Of a stretch of DNA of 64,000 bases, positions 38,066 through 47,661 are shown in pieces; position 1 is the stretch's first letter; each line of letters begins with the position of its first letter. The stretch lies in NCBI RefSeq assembly GCF_900129225.1, contig NZ_FQUG01000003.1, forward strand, positions 341,388 through 405,387, given 5' to 3'. Origin of the DNA: Schwartzia succinivorans DSM 10502. GTDB lineage: Bacteria; Bacillota; Negativicutes; Selenomonadales; Selenomonadaceae. The translations under genes and the position numbers were made by a program. The notes under the pieces are model-generated. The model was not told where the DNA came from. It was given only the letters and a program-made list of their open reading frames with translations, and ran no database searches.

Positions 38066-38150
38066 TAAAGATATGCGAGATATAGGGAAATACATGACAG
38101 ATGTAATAGTTAATCACAAGTTCATATCCAAGCAGCAAAACAATCGGTAG
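38066..38150 (+). pseudogene. 3' part of the small secreted-protein gene split by IS605
   Basis: Continues the frame of 36168-36271 after removal of the element: TKDMRDIGKYMTDVIVNHKF and a short polar tail to TAG 38148. A strong terminator begins 48 nt later, which suggests that this stop is the native end of the gene and that the intact protein is only 62 residues. Family unknown. Confidence 0.65.
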
Positions 38151-38197
38151 TATAAAATAACATGCAAGATAAAAAGCAAGAAAATATGCAAGTATAC

Positions 38198-38268
38198 GGG
38201 CTGTGGAAAATGTAAAAATGGCCTTCTTTTATGGAAGGCAAAAAAGCATTTTTCGCAGCCCCTTTTTT
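38198..38268 (+). terminator. Terminator of the split secreted-protein gene
   Basis: Nested stems: outer GGGCTG (38198-38203)...CAGCCC (38255-38260) with AAAATG/CATTTTT, inner GCCTTC/GAAGGC, followed by TTTTTT. Confidence 0.8.
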
Positions 38269-38335
38269 GTATACGAAAACAACAAAAAATTTACTGAACC
38301 CAAAGCAAAACTGCATACGGCAAAAGGCATAAGTG

Positions 38336-38508
38336 ATATAATCTAAATCATAAGTAAACTCTAATATGTAAGAAAATACGTAAGATAATACGCAAGATAA
38401 TGCGTAAGATAATATGCAAGAAGATACAGGAAGATACAAGGAAAAGTTTGTAAGAATATAGCGTGCAGAGCTAAACGCCGAAATCCAAAATGGATTTCGG
38501 CGTTTTTA
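38336..38508 (+). other. Gene-free stretch with a 12-bp tandem repeat and a strong terminator
   Basis: TATAAT at 38336-38341 is followed by about four imperfect 12-bp units (ACGTAAGATAAT, ACGCAAGATAAT, GCGTAAGATAAT, ATGCAAGAAGAT, about 38378-38425). A strong hairpin, AACGCCGAAATCC (38474-38486) with GGATTTCGGCGTT and a T-run, ends the stretch. It could encode a ~160-nt transcript, but no -35 is convincing. Similar AAGATAA words occur at 38163-38190. Confidence 0.4.
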
Positions 38509-38652
38509 TGTGCGTGAAGAATTTACTATTATTACTTGGATTTTTATTCAAAAAGGTGTAATGAAAAAACATAGGGAGTTATAAGATAAATTTAAATTGA
38601 TCAGCGAGAAAGGAAAGTATGTTTGAAAATGCAAATACAAAAAAATATGGCT

Positions 38653-38682
38653 TTGAATAATATTCATTGTTTTATGTATAAT
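38653..38682 (+). promoter_or_regulatory. Probable promoter of the defence operon
   Basis: TTGAAT (38653-38658), 18-nt spacer, TATAAT (38677-38682) preceded by TG. It leaves a leader of about 200 nt with no gene; the leader holds only short weak hairpins (for example ATTGTT/AACAAT near 38715). The rest of 38509-38889 shows nothing I recognise. Confidence 0.5.
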
Positions 38683-38889
38683 GCTGTGCTACCATTGAGC
38701 ATGGATAGGTGTATTGTTAAAGGAACAATAAAAAATTAAGCTTTTGTTTATATAGTGTTAAAATCGATTTGTCTAAAGGGCTTCACTGTGTGTCGCAAAT
38801 TTAATTTACAAAATTTTGCATTGAACTAAATGAGATGCAATTAAGGTGATTTTGCGAGATTGAGATGCTTGGTTAAATGAGGTGTTTCT

Positions 38890-40353
38890 ATGTCGATTTA
38901 TCCTTCAATGCCGCAAGCAAATTTGCTGTTGCAATCATTACGATCAGTTGGATATTCTGAAGAAACTGCTGTTGCAGATATTGTGGATAATGCTATTTCG
39001 GCAGATGCAGACAAAATTGTTATCAATTTTGATTGGGCTAATAAATGTATTTCCGTCGTAGATAATGGTTATGGCATGGAAGAAGCAGAGTTGTATAAAA
39101 ATATGCAGATTGGTTCATCAGATCCAACTCAAATGAGATCAAGTAAAGACCTTGGTCGTTTTGGAATGGGAATGAAAACGGCAGCATTCTCATTGGGTAG
39201 AAAAGTTTCTGTGATAACGAGTAAGAATAACAAAATTAGCAATGCATCTTGGGATTTAGATAAGGTTGAACAAATAGGATGGAATCTAGTTATTGATGAT
39301 GAAGGTACCTATGATTCATTTTTAAATAATTTCCGGGATCATGGAACAGCAGTAGTAATTAGTGTACTTGACAATCTTGTTAATGAGTCTGATTTAACTA
39401 AGTCAAAAAAACATTTTTACTCAGTTATTCAAAAAGTTGCAGAACATCTTAGGTTAGTATTTCATAGGTTTATATCAGAAGACGGACTGAAAATATATGT
39501 AAATAGTGAACAAGAACTTAGTGCATGGGATCCGTTTATAACGAAAAATCCGGCAACGCAGGAACTGGCAGACGAAGAAGTATGGGATCCTCAGTATCGC
39601 ACATGTACAAATATACAGCCATATGTTTTACCGCATAAGACAAAATTTTCATCGGATGAAGAATATGAGGAAGCTGCAGGGATTAAAGGATGGAACAGAC
39701 ACCAAGGCATATACATATATAGAAACAGAAGGCTTATTATTTACGGAACTTGGTTTGATATTATCAGGAAAGAACCAGCATTTAATTTAGCCAGAATCAA
39801 AATTGATATTTCTTCGGACGCTGATGAGGATTGGAAAATTGATATAAAGAAATCAAGAGCCTCTTTACCGATTTATCTGCGAGATAGAATTATTTCCGCT
39901 ATAGATGATTGTACAACGAGATCTACCAAAGTTTTTAATTCAAGGGGGGCATATTCGAAGGGACCTGTGACACCAAATTTAGATTTTGTGTGGGAGCAGA
40001 CACGAAATAATGGTAATTATTTTTTTAGGATAAACAAGAAACATCCCTTGCTGAATTCAATAAGAGCGGAATTAGATGATGATGGACGAAATAGATTAAA
40101 AGCATATTTGTGTTTGATTGAAAATTTTGCCCCTTTTATGAGGAATGGCATTGTCAATACATTAAATACTGGAGAAGCGAAGAAAGATGATTTCCAGAGA
40201 CAAAAGGATTTAACAGACATTAAAAGTTATGCAACTGTCTTTAAAAGAAACGGTTTTTCGAAAGAAGAAATAATCGAAACGCTTGAAGGTATGGCATCTT
40301 ACTACTATCTCGTTGATGAGATAGAGAAAATTGTGGGTGAAATAAATGATTAA
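38890..40353 (+). CDS. GHKL/MORC-type ATPase of a defence operon
   Basis: 487 aa with a Hsp90/MutL-type ATP-binding fold: N-box ETAVADIVDNAISADADK, G1 VVDNGYGM, G2 GRFGMGMKTAAFSLG. The remainder (LARIKIDISSDADEDWKIDI and downstream) matches the transducer-like S5 region of MORC/MutL relatives. Comparative genomics has linked such ATPases to restriction-modification operons with Z1 proteins. ATG 38890 has only a weak SD (GAGGTG). It overlaps the next gene by 8 nt. Confidence 0.85.
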   Translation: MSIYPSMPQANLLLQSLRSVGYSEETAVADIVDNAISADADKIVINFDWANKCISVVDNGYGMEEAELYKNMQIGSSDPTQMRSSKDLGRFGMGMKTAAFSLGRKVSVITSKNNKISNASWDLDKVEQIGWNLVIDDEGTYDSFLNNFRDHGTAVVISVLDNLVNESDLTKSKKHFYSVIQKVAEHLRLVFHRFISEDGLKIYVNSEQELSAWDPFITKNPATQELADEEVWDPQYRTCTNIQPYVLPHKTKFSSDEEYEEAAGIKGWNRHQGIYIYRNRRLIIYGTWFDIIRKEPAFNLARIKIDISSDADEDWKIDIKKSRASLPIYLRDRIISAIDDCTTRSTKVFNSRGAYSKGPVTPNLDFVWEQTRNNGNYFFRINKKHPLLNSIRAELDDDGRNRLKAYLCLIENFAPFMRNGIVNTLNTGEAKKDDFQRQKDLTDIKSYATVFKRNGFSKEEIIETLEGMASYYYLVDEIEKIVGEIND

Positions 40354-43171
40354 TGATATCGGAAATAAAGATAGATATGAGCAGAACCTTTATCGGGCAG
40401 CTGTTTTGCGATGTATAAAATTAGTAAAAGATGATAATGAGGATATTAAAAACGCAGTTGAGGAAGTTGCGGTTGAATTTTCCAGGCTTGTAAAAGATGT
40501 CAATAATCTTAAGAATTTTCTGTATCAGGAAGTAACTCAAGAGGGCAGTACGCATCCTGTTATTATGACAGAAAATGTACGTCAAAGAGATTGGTGGAAT
40601 AATCGAAAAAAATCAAACGATATTCCCATGGGCTATGTTATCAGGTATTTTGATTATTTATCAGCGAAACCTGGTTGGAGTGAGATGTCTATAAAAGATC
40701 TCGATGTTTCTACAGATGAGGTAATGAATGCACTTGCTAACCCAACGTTAAAGAAAGCTGACGAACGACGTGGATTGGTATATGGAGATGTTCAGTCTGG
40801 AAAAACGGCACACTATATTGGATTGATAAACAAAGCATACTCAGCAGGATATAAAATTATTATTGTGCTTACAGGTATGCAGAATAGTCTTCGTAGTCAG
40901 ACTCAGGCACGTGTCGATGAAGAAGTGTTGGGATATGAAACAAGTAATGAAATATCTTTTGAAGAACAGCTAAAGCAAAACGTCATTGGTGTTGGAACTG
41001 TTATCCCCAATGCCGATGTTGGACCTTTACAGTCAATAACCAATAGAGATGAAAAAGGTGATTTTAATAAAAAACTGTCTACTGGTTCGTTTATGCCGCC
41101 GTTTATTATAATAACCAAAAAAGTAAGTTCAGTACTTAAGTATATAATTAGCAGTTTATCAAAGAATACTATAACAAAAGTAATAAATGGCAAGAAAATA
41201 ATACCTGCTTCATACCCTGCGTTAATTATTGATGATGAGGCAGATCAGGCATCAATAAATACGAAAGATGTGGAAAAAACTGATAATCCTTCAACAATAA
41301 ATGGTCTGATTCGTAAATTGTTGAATTTATTTGAGTGTAAATCATATGTTGGATATACTGCGACACCATTTGCCAATATTTTTATCCCATATAGAACAGA
41401 TGATGATATTTATGGAAAGGATTTGTTTCCTAAGGATTTTATTGCGAAAGCACCAAGACCGGAACTATATGTTGGGGCACGAGAATTTTTCGGACTTGGA
41501 GAAGAAGAAATTAAGCCGATGCCACTTATGCGCATGATTTCTGCCGGACAGAGCTTTCTTTCGCAAGGAACTAAGAAAGATGACTATGTAGGAGAATTGC
41601 CAAGCGAACTTAAGGAAGCAATAAAATTTTTCTTTATTTCAACAGCTATTCGTAATTTAAGAGGTCAAAGAAACAAACCTAATACAATGCTGATTCATAT
41701 TGTTAGATTTGTTGATCAACAAAAAACAATAAAGAAGAAAATTGATAAATATGTTCGTGAAGAAATTTTTAATTTTATATCATATGGAGATGGTGAAATA
41801 AGAAAGGCTTTTGAAAACATTTATTTCTCCGATTTTGTTCCTACAACAAAAGAGATTAGAGTTTGTTTCTCAAAGTATTCTCAGGGATGCAATGAAATAG
41901 ATTTTGATAGCATATGGAAAGAGATAACTCGGTTAGTCAGTGCGAAGGAATTAAAAATTTGGGCGATAAATGGAAAATCTGATGATAGCCTAATCTATAA
42001 AAACTATAAAGATCAGCCGTTTAATGTTATAGCAATTGGCGGTGATAAATTATCCAGAGGCTTGACGCTGGAAGGATTAACAATTAGTTATTTTACCAGA
42101 GCAGCATCTGCTATGGACACATTATTGCAGATGGGCAGATGGTTTGGTTATAGACCAGCATATTTGGATGTTTGCCGCATTTTTACCACACAGGATTTGT
42201 TTAATAAATTTAAGATTATTTCATATTCTGTAGCTAATTTATCGGCTCAATTTGATGATATGAATACACTTAAGTCTGATCCAGAACATTTTGGTTTGAA
42301 AGTGGCCACGAATCCGGAAATACTTATTTCAGCTAGAAATAAAGTCAGAACAGGGGCGGATTATCAGGCGGATTTCAGCAATCATCTCACTCAGACACGA
42401 TTAATTGATGCTGATCCAGAAATCATTGAAGAGAATTATCAGACTGTTAATAATTTCTTGTCATCATTAGATTCGAATAGGTTCAGTATGGGGGATTCTG
42501 CTGGTTTATCCAAATATATCCCATCAGACACTAAAACGGGGAAGACATATTGGATAGGTGTTCCTGGGGCTCTGGTAGCGGATTTTTTTGATAAATACCA
42601 TACATCCAAAACAGCGACTAAAGCGAGCAGTCGGCATATTGCAGATTATATTCGCGAGATGCAAAAATATAATGGACTGACAGATTGGACAGTTTGCTTG
42701 TGCGGAACAGATAAAAATAATACTCCGACATTAATAGCTACAGAATCTAAATTTGGTCCTATCAAGGTAAATGGAATAGTTCGTAACCGCAGTGCAATGA
42801 ATGAAAAGAATAAAGAAATAGAGGAAGCAACTGGAACTACCAGAGATTTACATGCGTTGATATCTGGAGGCGATGAGGAACTGGATTATACAGCAGATCA
42901 GCATGACCTCGCTAAAAACGAAAAAGAAAATCTTAAAAAGAAAACTAGAGATAATCAGTTTATTGCACGGGAAGTAAGAAGAGTGGTTCGTACTTTTGAT
43001 CATGGTTTTTTGTTGCTTTATCCGATTGAGTGGGCTGCAGAAGATTTGAAAGCATATGATAATAAGGCTCCGTACGGATTTGCGGTTGTTTTTCCGGATA
43101 GACAGGGCAAAGGCAATCTTAAGTCGTACAAATTAAATGAAGTTGCCATGGAGTTGGATGATTATGAATAA
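40346..43171 (+). CDS. Z1-domain superfamily II-type NTPase
   Basis: 941 aa. Helicase-like motifs: Walker A VYGDVQSGKTAHYIG (about residues 146-160), Walker B LIIDDEADQAS (about 293), motif III-like YTATPFAN (about 337), and the Z1 signature IAIGGDKLSRGLTLEGL with LLQMGRWFGYR near residue 594. Probably couples ATP hydrolysis to DNA movement for the nuclease of the same operon. Overlaps both neighbours, so expression is coupled. Confidence 0.88.
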   Translation: MINDIGNKDRYEQNLYRAAVLRCIKLVKDDNEDIKNAVEEVAVEFSRLVKDVNNLKNFLYQEVTQEGSTHPVIMTENVRQRDWWNNRKKSNDIPMGYVIRYFDYLSAKPGWSEMSIKDLDVSTDEVMNALANPTLKKADERRGLVYGDVQSGKTAHYIGLINKAYSAGYKIIIVLTGMQNSLRSQTQARVDEEVLGYETSNEISFEEQLKQNVIGVGTVIPNADVGPLQSITNRDEKGDFNKKLSTGSFMPPFIIITKKVSSVLKYIISSLSKNTITKVINGKKIIPASYPALIIDDEADQASINTKDVEKTDNPSTINGLIRKLLNLFECKSYVGYTATPFANIFIPYRTDDDIYGKDLFPKDFIAKAPRPELYVGAREFFGLGEEEIKPMPLMRMISAGQSFLSQGTKKDDYVGELPSELKEAIKFFFISTAIRNLRGQRNKPNTMLIHIVRFVDQQKTIKKKIDKYVREEIFNFISYGDGEIRKAFENIYFSDFVPTTKEIRVCFSKYSQGCNEIDFDSIWKEITRLVSAKELKIWAINGKSDDSLIYKNYKDQPFNVIAIGGDKLSRGLTLEGLTISYFTRAASAMDTLLQMGRWFGYRPAYLDVCRIFTTQDLFNKFKIISYSVANLSAQFDDMNTLKSDPEHFGLKVATNPEILISARNKVRTGADYQADFSNHLTQTRLIDADPEIIEENYQTVNNFLSSLDSNRFSMGDSAGLSKYIPSDTKTGKTYWIGVPGALVADFFDKYHTSKTATKASSRHIADYIREMQKYNGLTDWTVCLCGTDKNNTPTLIATESKFGPIKVNGIVRNRSAMNEKNKEIEEATGTTRDLHALISGGDEELDYTADQHDLAKNEKENLKKKTRDNQFIAREVRRVVRTFDHGFLLLYPIEWAAEDLKAYDNKAPYGFAVVFPDRQGKGNLKSYKLNEVAMELDDYE

Positions 43172-44168
43172 AACCAACGAAATTTATCAGTCACTATTAA
43201 ATGATTTGAAAACCAATAATTATAAAATCGATAGTAATTTATATCGTAAATATGTGTGTGCAAGTGGTGAAGGCATAGTATATTCTGTCTCTGTTAGGGA
43301 ACGGATGAGAACAGTATCTATCCCCATTGTGAAGGAAAATAAAGGAATAAAGTATCCTATGTGGAAAGGTGTTGAAATATCATTTGTTACGCTTCCTGAA
43401 TATTCTGGTGAGTCACAGATTTATGTTCAGTTAAAGCAGATGCCTGCAACAGAAGCTTATATTTTTGAAATTATAGTTGAAGATATAAGAAAGGCTCTGG
43501 CAGAAGAAAAGCATATTACAGATTTTGCTAATACAACGTATAGTATTTTAAAAAAATGGAAAGATTTTTTTAGTGCAGGAAAAATTCCAATTTTAAGCGA
43601 AGCAAGTGCTCAGGGATTATATGGCGAATTGCTTTTTTTAAAAGAGCTAATCGAAGAAAGTGGGACTACGGTTGTTAATTCATGGGCAGGGATTAATAAC
43701 GAAACACATGATTTTTATATCGGGAAAAATGCGGTTGAGGTAAAAACGACTGTAACACAAGCACCATATATGGCACATATAAGTAGTGAATATCAGTTGG
43801 ATGATAATGATGTAAATGGAAGACTTTTCTTGAGAATGTATGTTTTTCGCAAAGACTCTAATGGTGGAGAAAAATTGCCAGATTTAATACTTAAAATTAG
43901 GGAGATGTTGAGAAATGATAATAGTTCTTTAGATATTTTTAATAATAAGCTAGCAAAAGCTGGATATCTGGATATAACAGCAAGCTATTATACGACAGGG
44001 TATACGAAAAGAGAGACTTATTCTTTTGAAGTAAAAAAAGGATTTCCAAGAGTTATTAGGGAGCAGCTTGTTAAGGGAATCTATGATTTGGAATACAGTG
44101 TTTCGGCATCACACTGTATGGAGTTTGCGATTGACGCAAGAGAACTAATTGAGGCATTAAAGAGGTAA
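43164..44168 (+). CDS. PD-(D/E)XK motif protein (DUF4420-like), probable nuclease
   Basis: 334 aa. The nuclease core is visible: GLYGELLFLKEL (Glu), NNETHDFYIGKNAVEVKTT (Asp, then E-x-K). Likely the DNA-cutting subunit of the system. ATG 43164 overlaps the Z1 stop and was chosen over ATG 43137, which lies inside the Z1 gene; the shorter form starts MNKTNEIYQSLL. Confidence 0.8.
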   Translation: MNKTNEIYQSLLNDLKTNNYKIDSNLYRKYVCASGEGIVYSVSVRERMRTVSIPIVKENKGIKYPMWKGVEISFVTLPEYSGESQIYVQLKQMPATEAYIFEIIVEDIRKALAEEKHITDFANTTYSILKKWKDFFSAGKIPILSEASAQGLYGELLFLKELIEESGTTVVNSWAGINNETHDFYIGKNAVEVKTTVTQAPYMAHISSEYQLDDNDVNGRLFLRMYVFRKDSNGGEKLPDLILKIREMLRNDNSSLDIFNNKLAKAGYLDITASYYTTGYTKRETYSFEVKKGFPRVIREQLVKGIYDLEYSVSASHCMEFAIDARELIEALKR

Positions 44169-44174
44169 TATCTG

Positions 44175-45929
44175 ATGGATCAAAAACTGCAACAATTCTA
44201 TAATGAGTTCAATGATGAAGTAAAGCAGTATATGGTGAATCATGAAAAAACAACAATAAATTATGCCTTTAAGGAGGTGTTTTTGTCGTACTTAGCTGAA
44301 CATGAGGTTTCAACACTTGCGGATACAAATATTTTGGAATTTAAAAAAGAATCGGAAAATATCAAGATGGATGGGTATTCATATAACGACTATTTCCATT
44401 CATTAACCATATTAGTGAGCAAATTTAATCCCAAACAAACTCCAGATATGCTTTGGAAAAAAGATATTGACAAATACGTGAAAAAGGCAGTTAAGTTTTT
44501 AAAAACCTGTGACACGGATGTATTCGAAGAACTAGAACCTACAAGCGATGGATATCAAGCATTTGAAGCAATTCGAGCTATTTCTAGAGAAATAGAAAAT
44601 GTAAATGTTGTATTTATTACAAATGATTTGGCAAAAAATTATGTGCCTGATGATATGAAGTATCGGCAGATTCCGATAAAATTTGATGTTTATGATATTG
44701 AGCGGCTGTATCATATAATTCTGTCCGGAGATACGGAATACAAGCCTTTGGTTATTAGATTTAAATCTAAATATAAGCAGACACTGAAAATGATAAAGGT
44801 TCCTTGTGAGAATTCTGTTTATGATTGTTATGTAGGAGTGATTCCAGGAGAGTTACTAGCAAATATATATAAAGATGAGGGACAGGATTTAATACAAAAA
44901 AATGTTCGTTCATACTTACAGGCAACTGGTAAAGTAAATAAAGGGATTAAAACTTCATTAGCATATGAGCCGGAAATGTTTATGGCATACAACAATGGAA
45001 TATCTACGATTGCGGAATCTATTGAAATTGAAGATGACAAATCAGATTCGTTGGTCGTGCGTATAAAAGAAGTTACAGGCTGGCAGATTGTTAACGGTGG
45101 ACAGACTACTGCGTCGATTTATAATGCTTTACAAAACAAACTTGACCTCGAACAAGTTTATGTACAAGTGAAACTTTCTGTGATAAAAGACAGTGAAAAA
45201 TCTGTTGATATTGCAGCTAATATTTCTAAATATGCAAACAGTCAAAACAAAATAAACATGTCTGATTTTAATGCAAATGACGAATATCATATAAAAATGG
45301 AGCAGATTTCAAGGCGTACATTTATCCCTGTCGAGCGTGGAAAAGAAACAGAGCAGTGGTTCTATGAGAGAGCCCGAGGTCAATATATGGTCGAACTTAA
45401 TAGACAGCCAACGGCAACGGCTAAGAAAAATTTTAAAGAACGGATTCCTAAAAAAAGGTGTGTTTCTAAAACGGTAGCCGCAAAATGTATGATGGCCTAT
45501 ATGGGCTATCCACATTATGTGAGCAAAGGATTAGAAACGAACTTTGTGATTTTTTCGGATATGATAAAAAAAGGAGATATCCCAGAGCCATCGCAGCATT
45601 CATATATAGATATGATAGCAAAAGTTATTTTATTTCAAGTGTGCGATAAAATAGTGGCTGGATTGAATTTTGGCGGATATAAGGCGCAAATCAATTACTA
45701 TACCATCGCGTTAGTAGGTAAATATTGCGATAAATTTTTGGACGTAGATTATATATGGAAAAATCAAATGATCACACCTAATTTAGCTCAAACGATAGAA
45801 GAATTAGCTATGAAGGTATGGACACACTTTCAAAATCCGTTGATTAAAGGAATAAATGTAACTCAATGGTGCAAGAAAGAGGAATGTTGGGAATTATTGA
45901 AATCTAGATATGAAAATGATGAATTATAA
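44175..45929 (+). CDS. AIPR-family (abortive infection phage resistance) protein
   Basis: 584 aa. Family hallmarks: EPEMFMAYNNGISTIAESIE, GWQIVNGGQTTASIYNAL, and SKYANSQNKINMSDFNAND. AIPR proteins are found in phage-defence loci, often with restriction components; the molecular role is not settled. Six nt after the nuclease gene; its stop is 17 nt before the methyltransferase start I prefer. Confidence 0.85.
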   Translation: MDQKLQQFYNEFNDEVKQYMVNHEKTTINYAFKEVFLSYLAEHEVSTLADTNILEFKKESENIKMDGYSYNDYFHSLTILVSKFNPKQTPDMLWKKDIDKYVKKAVKFLKTCDTDVFEELEPTSDGYQAFEAIRAISREIENVNVVFITNDLAKNYVPDDMKYRQIPIKFDVYDIERLYHIILSGDTEYKPLVIRFKSKYKQTLKMIKVPCENSVYDCYVGVIPGELLANIYKDEGQDLIQKNVRSYLQATGKVNKGIKTSLAYEPEMFMAYNNGISTIAESIEIEDDKSDSLVVRIKEVTGWQIVNGGQTTASIYNALQNKLDLEQVYVQVKLSVIKDSEKSVDIAANISKYANSQNKINMSDFNANDEYHIKMEQISRRTFIPVERGKETEQWFYERARGQYMVELNRQPTATAKKNFKERIPKKRCVSKTVAAKCMMAYMGYPHYVSKGLETNFVIFSDMIKKGDIPEPSQHSYIDMIAKVILFQVCDKIVAGLNFGGYKAQINYYTIALVGKYCDKFLDVDYIWKNQMITPNLAQTIEELAMKVWTHFQNPLIKGINVTQWCKKEECWELLKSRYENDEL

Positions 45930-45945
45930 AAATGCGAAGGTAGAT

Positions 45946-47532
45946 ATGGATAAGTTAAAAGTCATAGATTTGTTTGCTGGAGCTGGTGGACTAAGTTTGG
46001 GATTCAGACAAACGGGAAAATTTGAAATCAAGGCAGCTGTAGAAAAAAATGCTAATGCTAGAATAACGTATAAGAATAATTTCAACGAAGTTGAGCTGTA
46101 TGAAGATATTACAGATGTAGATTTTACAAGGTTTAATGAAAAATATGGAAAAATAGATGTTGTGATAGGAGGCCCTCCTTGTCAAGGATTTAGTAATGCC
46201 AATAGGCAGCATAATCAAGCTATTAATTTAAATAATAAATTGGTGAAAGAATATATTCGTGCGATACTGCAGATTCAGCCCGAAGCGTTTGTTATGGAAA
46301 ATGTTGGCATGCTGAAATCAGATGTGCATCGTTTCTACATTGAAAAAATGGACGAGTCCAATGTTGAGAAATATCATATACCGACTAAAGCGGATTGTAT
46401 CTATTTATTGGATGAAAAATGGAAGTTTGAAGGTGTTTTAGAGCTTCTGAGAAACGAAGCAGATGTAAAAAACAATCTCTGGAAGGAGGATTTGTTTAGA
46501 AAAATTAACATAATTTATAAGGCGAGAAATAATAAAGAAAAAATGGAAAAGGCATTAAATAGGTACTTGAACCAAATAAAAAAGTTGCTTGTCAAAAGAA
46601 CTGAGCTGCCCAACCAGCATGTAAATCAAATAAGCGAAAAAGTATTTTATATGTTGGAGCAATATACATATAAAGACGCCTTAGAAGAATTTATTTCAGC
46701 GTTAGAGGAAGCATTAGCAATACAAAAAATGTTAATATATGCTGAAGAGATTTATGTTAATGGAATACGAGAAGTGTTTGATGACTGTAAAAATATTGTT
46801 GCAAATGTTAAATCATGTGCTGTTTATGATTATTTAATCTCGGTATTGGGAGCAAATGACAATGGGTATGCTATTAACAATGGGATACTTGCCGCAGTTG
46901 AATATGGTATTCCTCAGAAACGAAGACGTTTCGTAATCATTGGTATTAAGAAAAAGTATACTAATATTGTAGAAATGCCAGTACCAGATGAAAATGTTAC
47001 CATGACAAATGTTTACGATGCATTAGCAGATTTAAAGAATGTTCCAGTACACTATTCTGTTGAGGATGATGAGAATGGTTCAAGAATTTCTTATAAAGAT
47101 CTTGCAAGTGTTAATAAACTTTTAGAGTTAAGAAGTAAAACTGGACAAGTATACAATCATATAGTGCCGAGAACGCGAGAAACAGCCCTTCGCAGGTTTC
47201 GGGCAATCAAACCAGGTGAAAATTTTCATGCGCTGTCAAAAGAAATGAAAGAAGACACTTATACTAATGTTGAAAGAACGCAAAATACTGTATATTGCCG
47301 ATTAAAGTATGAGGAACCATCTGGGACAGTTATTAATGTTAGGAAGTCTATGTGGATTCACCCTGAATTAGACAGAGCTGTTTCAATTAGAGAAGCGGCT
47401 CGTTTGCAAACATTTCCAGATTCATTCAGGTTTTATGGACCTAAGGATTCTGAATATCAACAAGTTGGAAATGCTGTTCCACCAATGCTTGCACGGATAA
47501 TAGCAAAAAAAATACTTGACTATATTGATTAA
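45946..47532 (+). CDS. DNA (cytosine-5-)-methyltransferase with a large internal insertion
   Basis: 528 aa. Motif I VIDLFAGAGGLSLGF, motif IV GGPPCQGFS with nucleophile Cys79, motif VI MENVG (Glu118), motif VIII GIPQKRRRFVIIG (near residue 324), motif IX/X VGNAVPPMLARIIAKKIL. About 206 residues lie between ENV and QxRxR, where short enzymes of the family have about 40; the extra ~160 residues are Lys/Glu-rich and helical-looking. The likely target-recognition segment is after residue 350; the site is unknown. ATG 45946 has GAAGG ahead; ATG 45910 is also in frame but overlaps AIPR with no SD. Confidence 0.93.
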   Translation: MDKLKVIDLFAGAGGLSLGFRQTGKFEIKAAVEKNANARITYKNNFNEVELYEDITDVDFTRFNEKYGKIDVVIGGPPCQGFSNANRQHNQAINLNNKLVKEYIRAILQIQPEAFVMENVGMLKSDVHRFYIEKMDESNVEKYHIPTKADCIYLLDEKWKFEGVLELLRNEADVKNNLWKEDLFRKINIIYKARNNKEKMEKALNRYLNQIKKLLVKRTELPNQHVNQISEKVFYMLEQYTYKDALEEFISALEEALAIQKMLIYAEEIYVNGIREVFDDCKNIVANVKSCAVYDYLISVLGANDNGYAINNGILAAVEYGIPQKRRRFVIIGIKKKYTNIVEMPVPDENVTMTNVYDALADLKNVPVHYSVEDDENGSRISYKDLASVNKLLELRSKTGQVYNHIVPRTRETALRRFRAIKPGENFHALSKEMKEDTYTNVERTQNTVYCRLKYEEPSGTVINVRKSMWIHPELDRAVSIREAARLQTFPDSFRFYGPKDSEYQQVGNAVPPMLARIIAKKILDYID

Positions 47533-47661
47533 ATTGAATATCTCAATCATGTGTGTTGCTGAAATTCTGTGCTTTTTAGTTGTATTGCATATAATTGATT
47601 GAATTGGCTGGCCAATGTAAATTGGTTTGATTACTGTAAGCAAGTGGTAAGAGGTGCTGCC

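Noticed and set aside
38122..38439. Minus-strand ORF of 105 codons with LSYV-like repeats
   Set aside because: The repeated residues come from the 12-bp DNA repeats; it also spans a terminator and the split gene's 3' end.
38370..38440. Possible CRISPR array in the 12-bp repeats
   Set aside because: Units are too short, imperfect and without spacers.
38620..38661. 13-codon leader peptide (MFENANTKKYGFE) with an SD ahead of the defence operon
   Set aside because: It overlaps the proposed promoter's -35, so it would not be on that transcript; too short to support alone.
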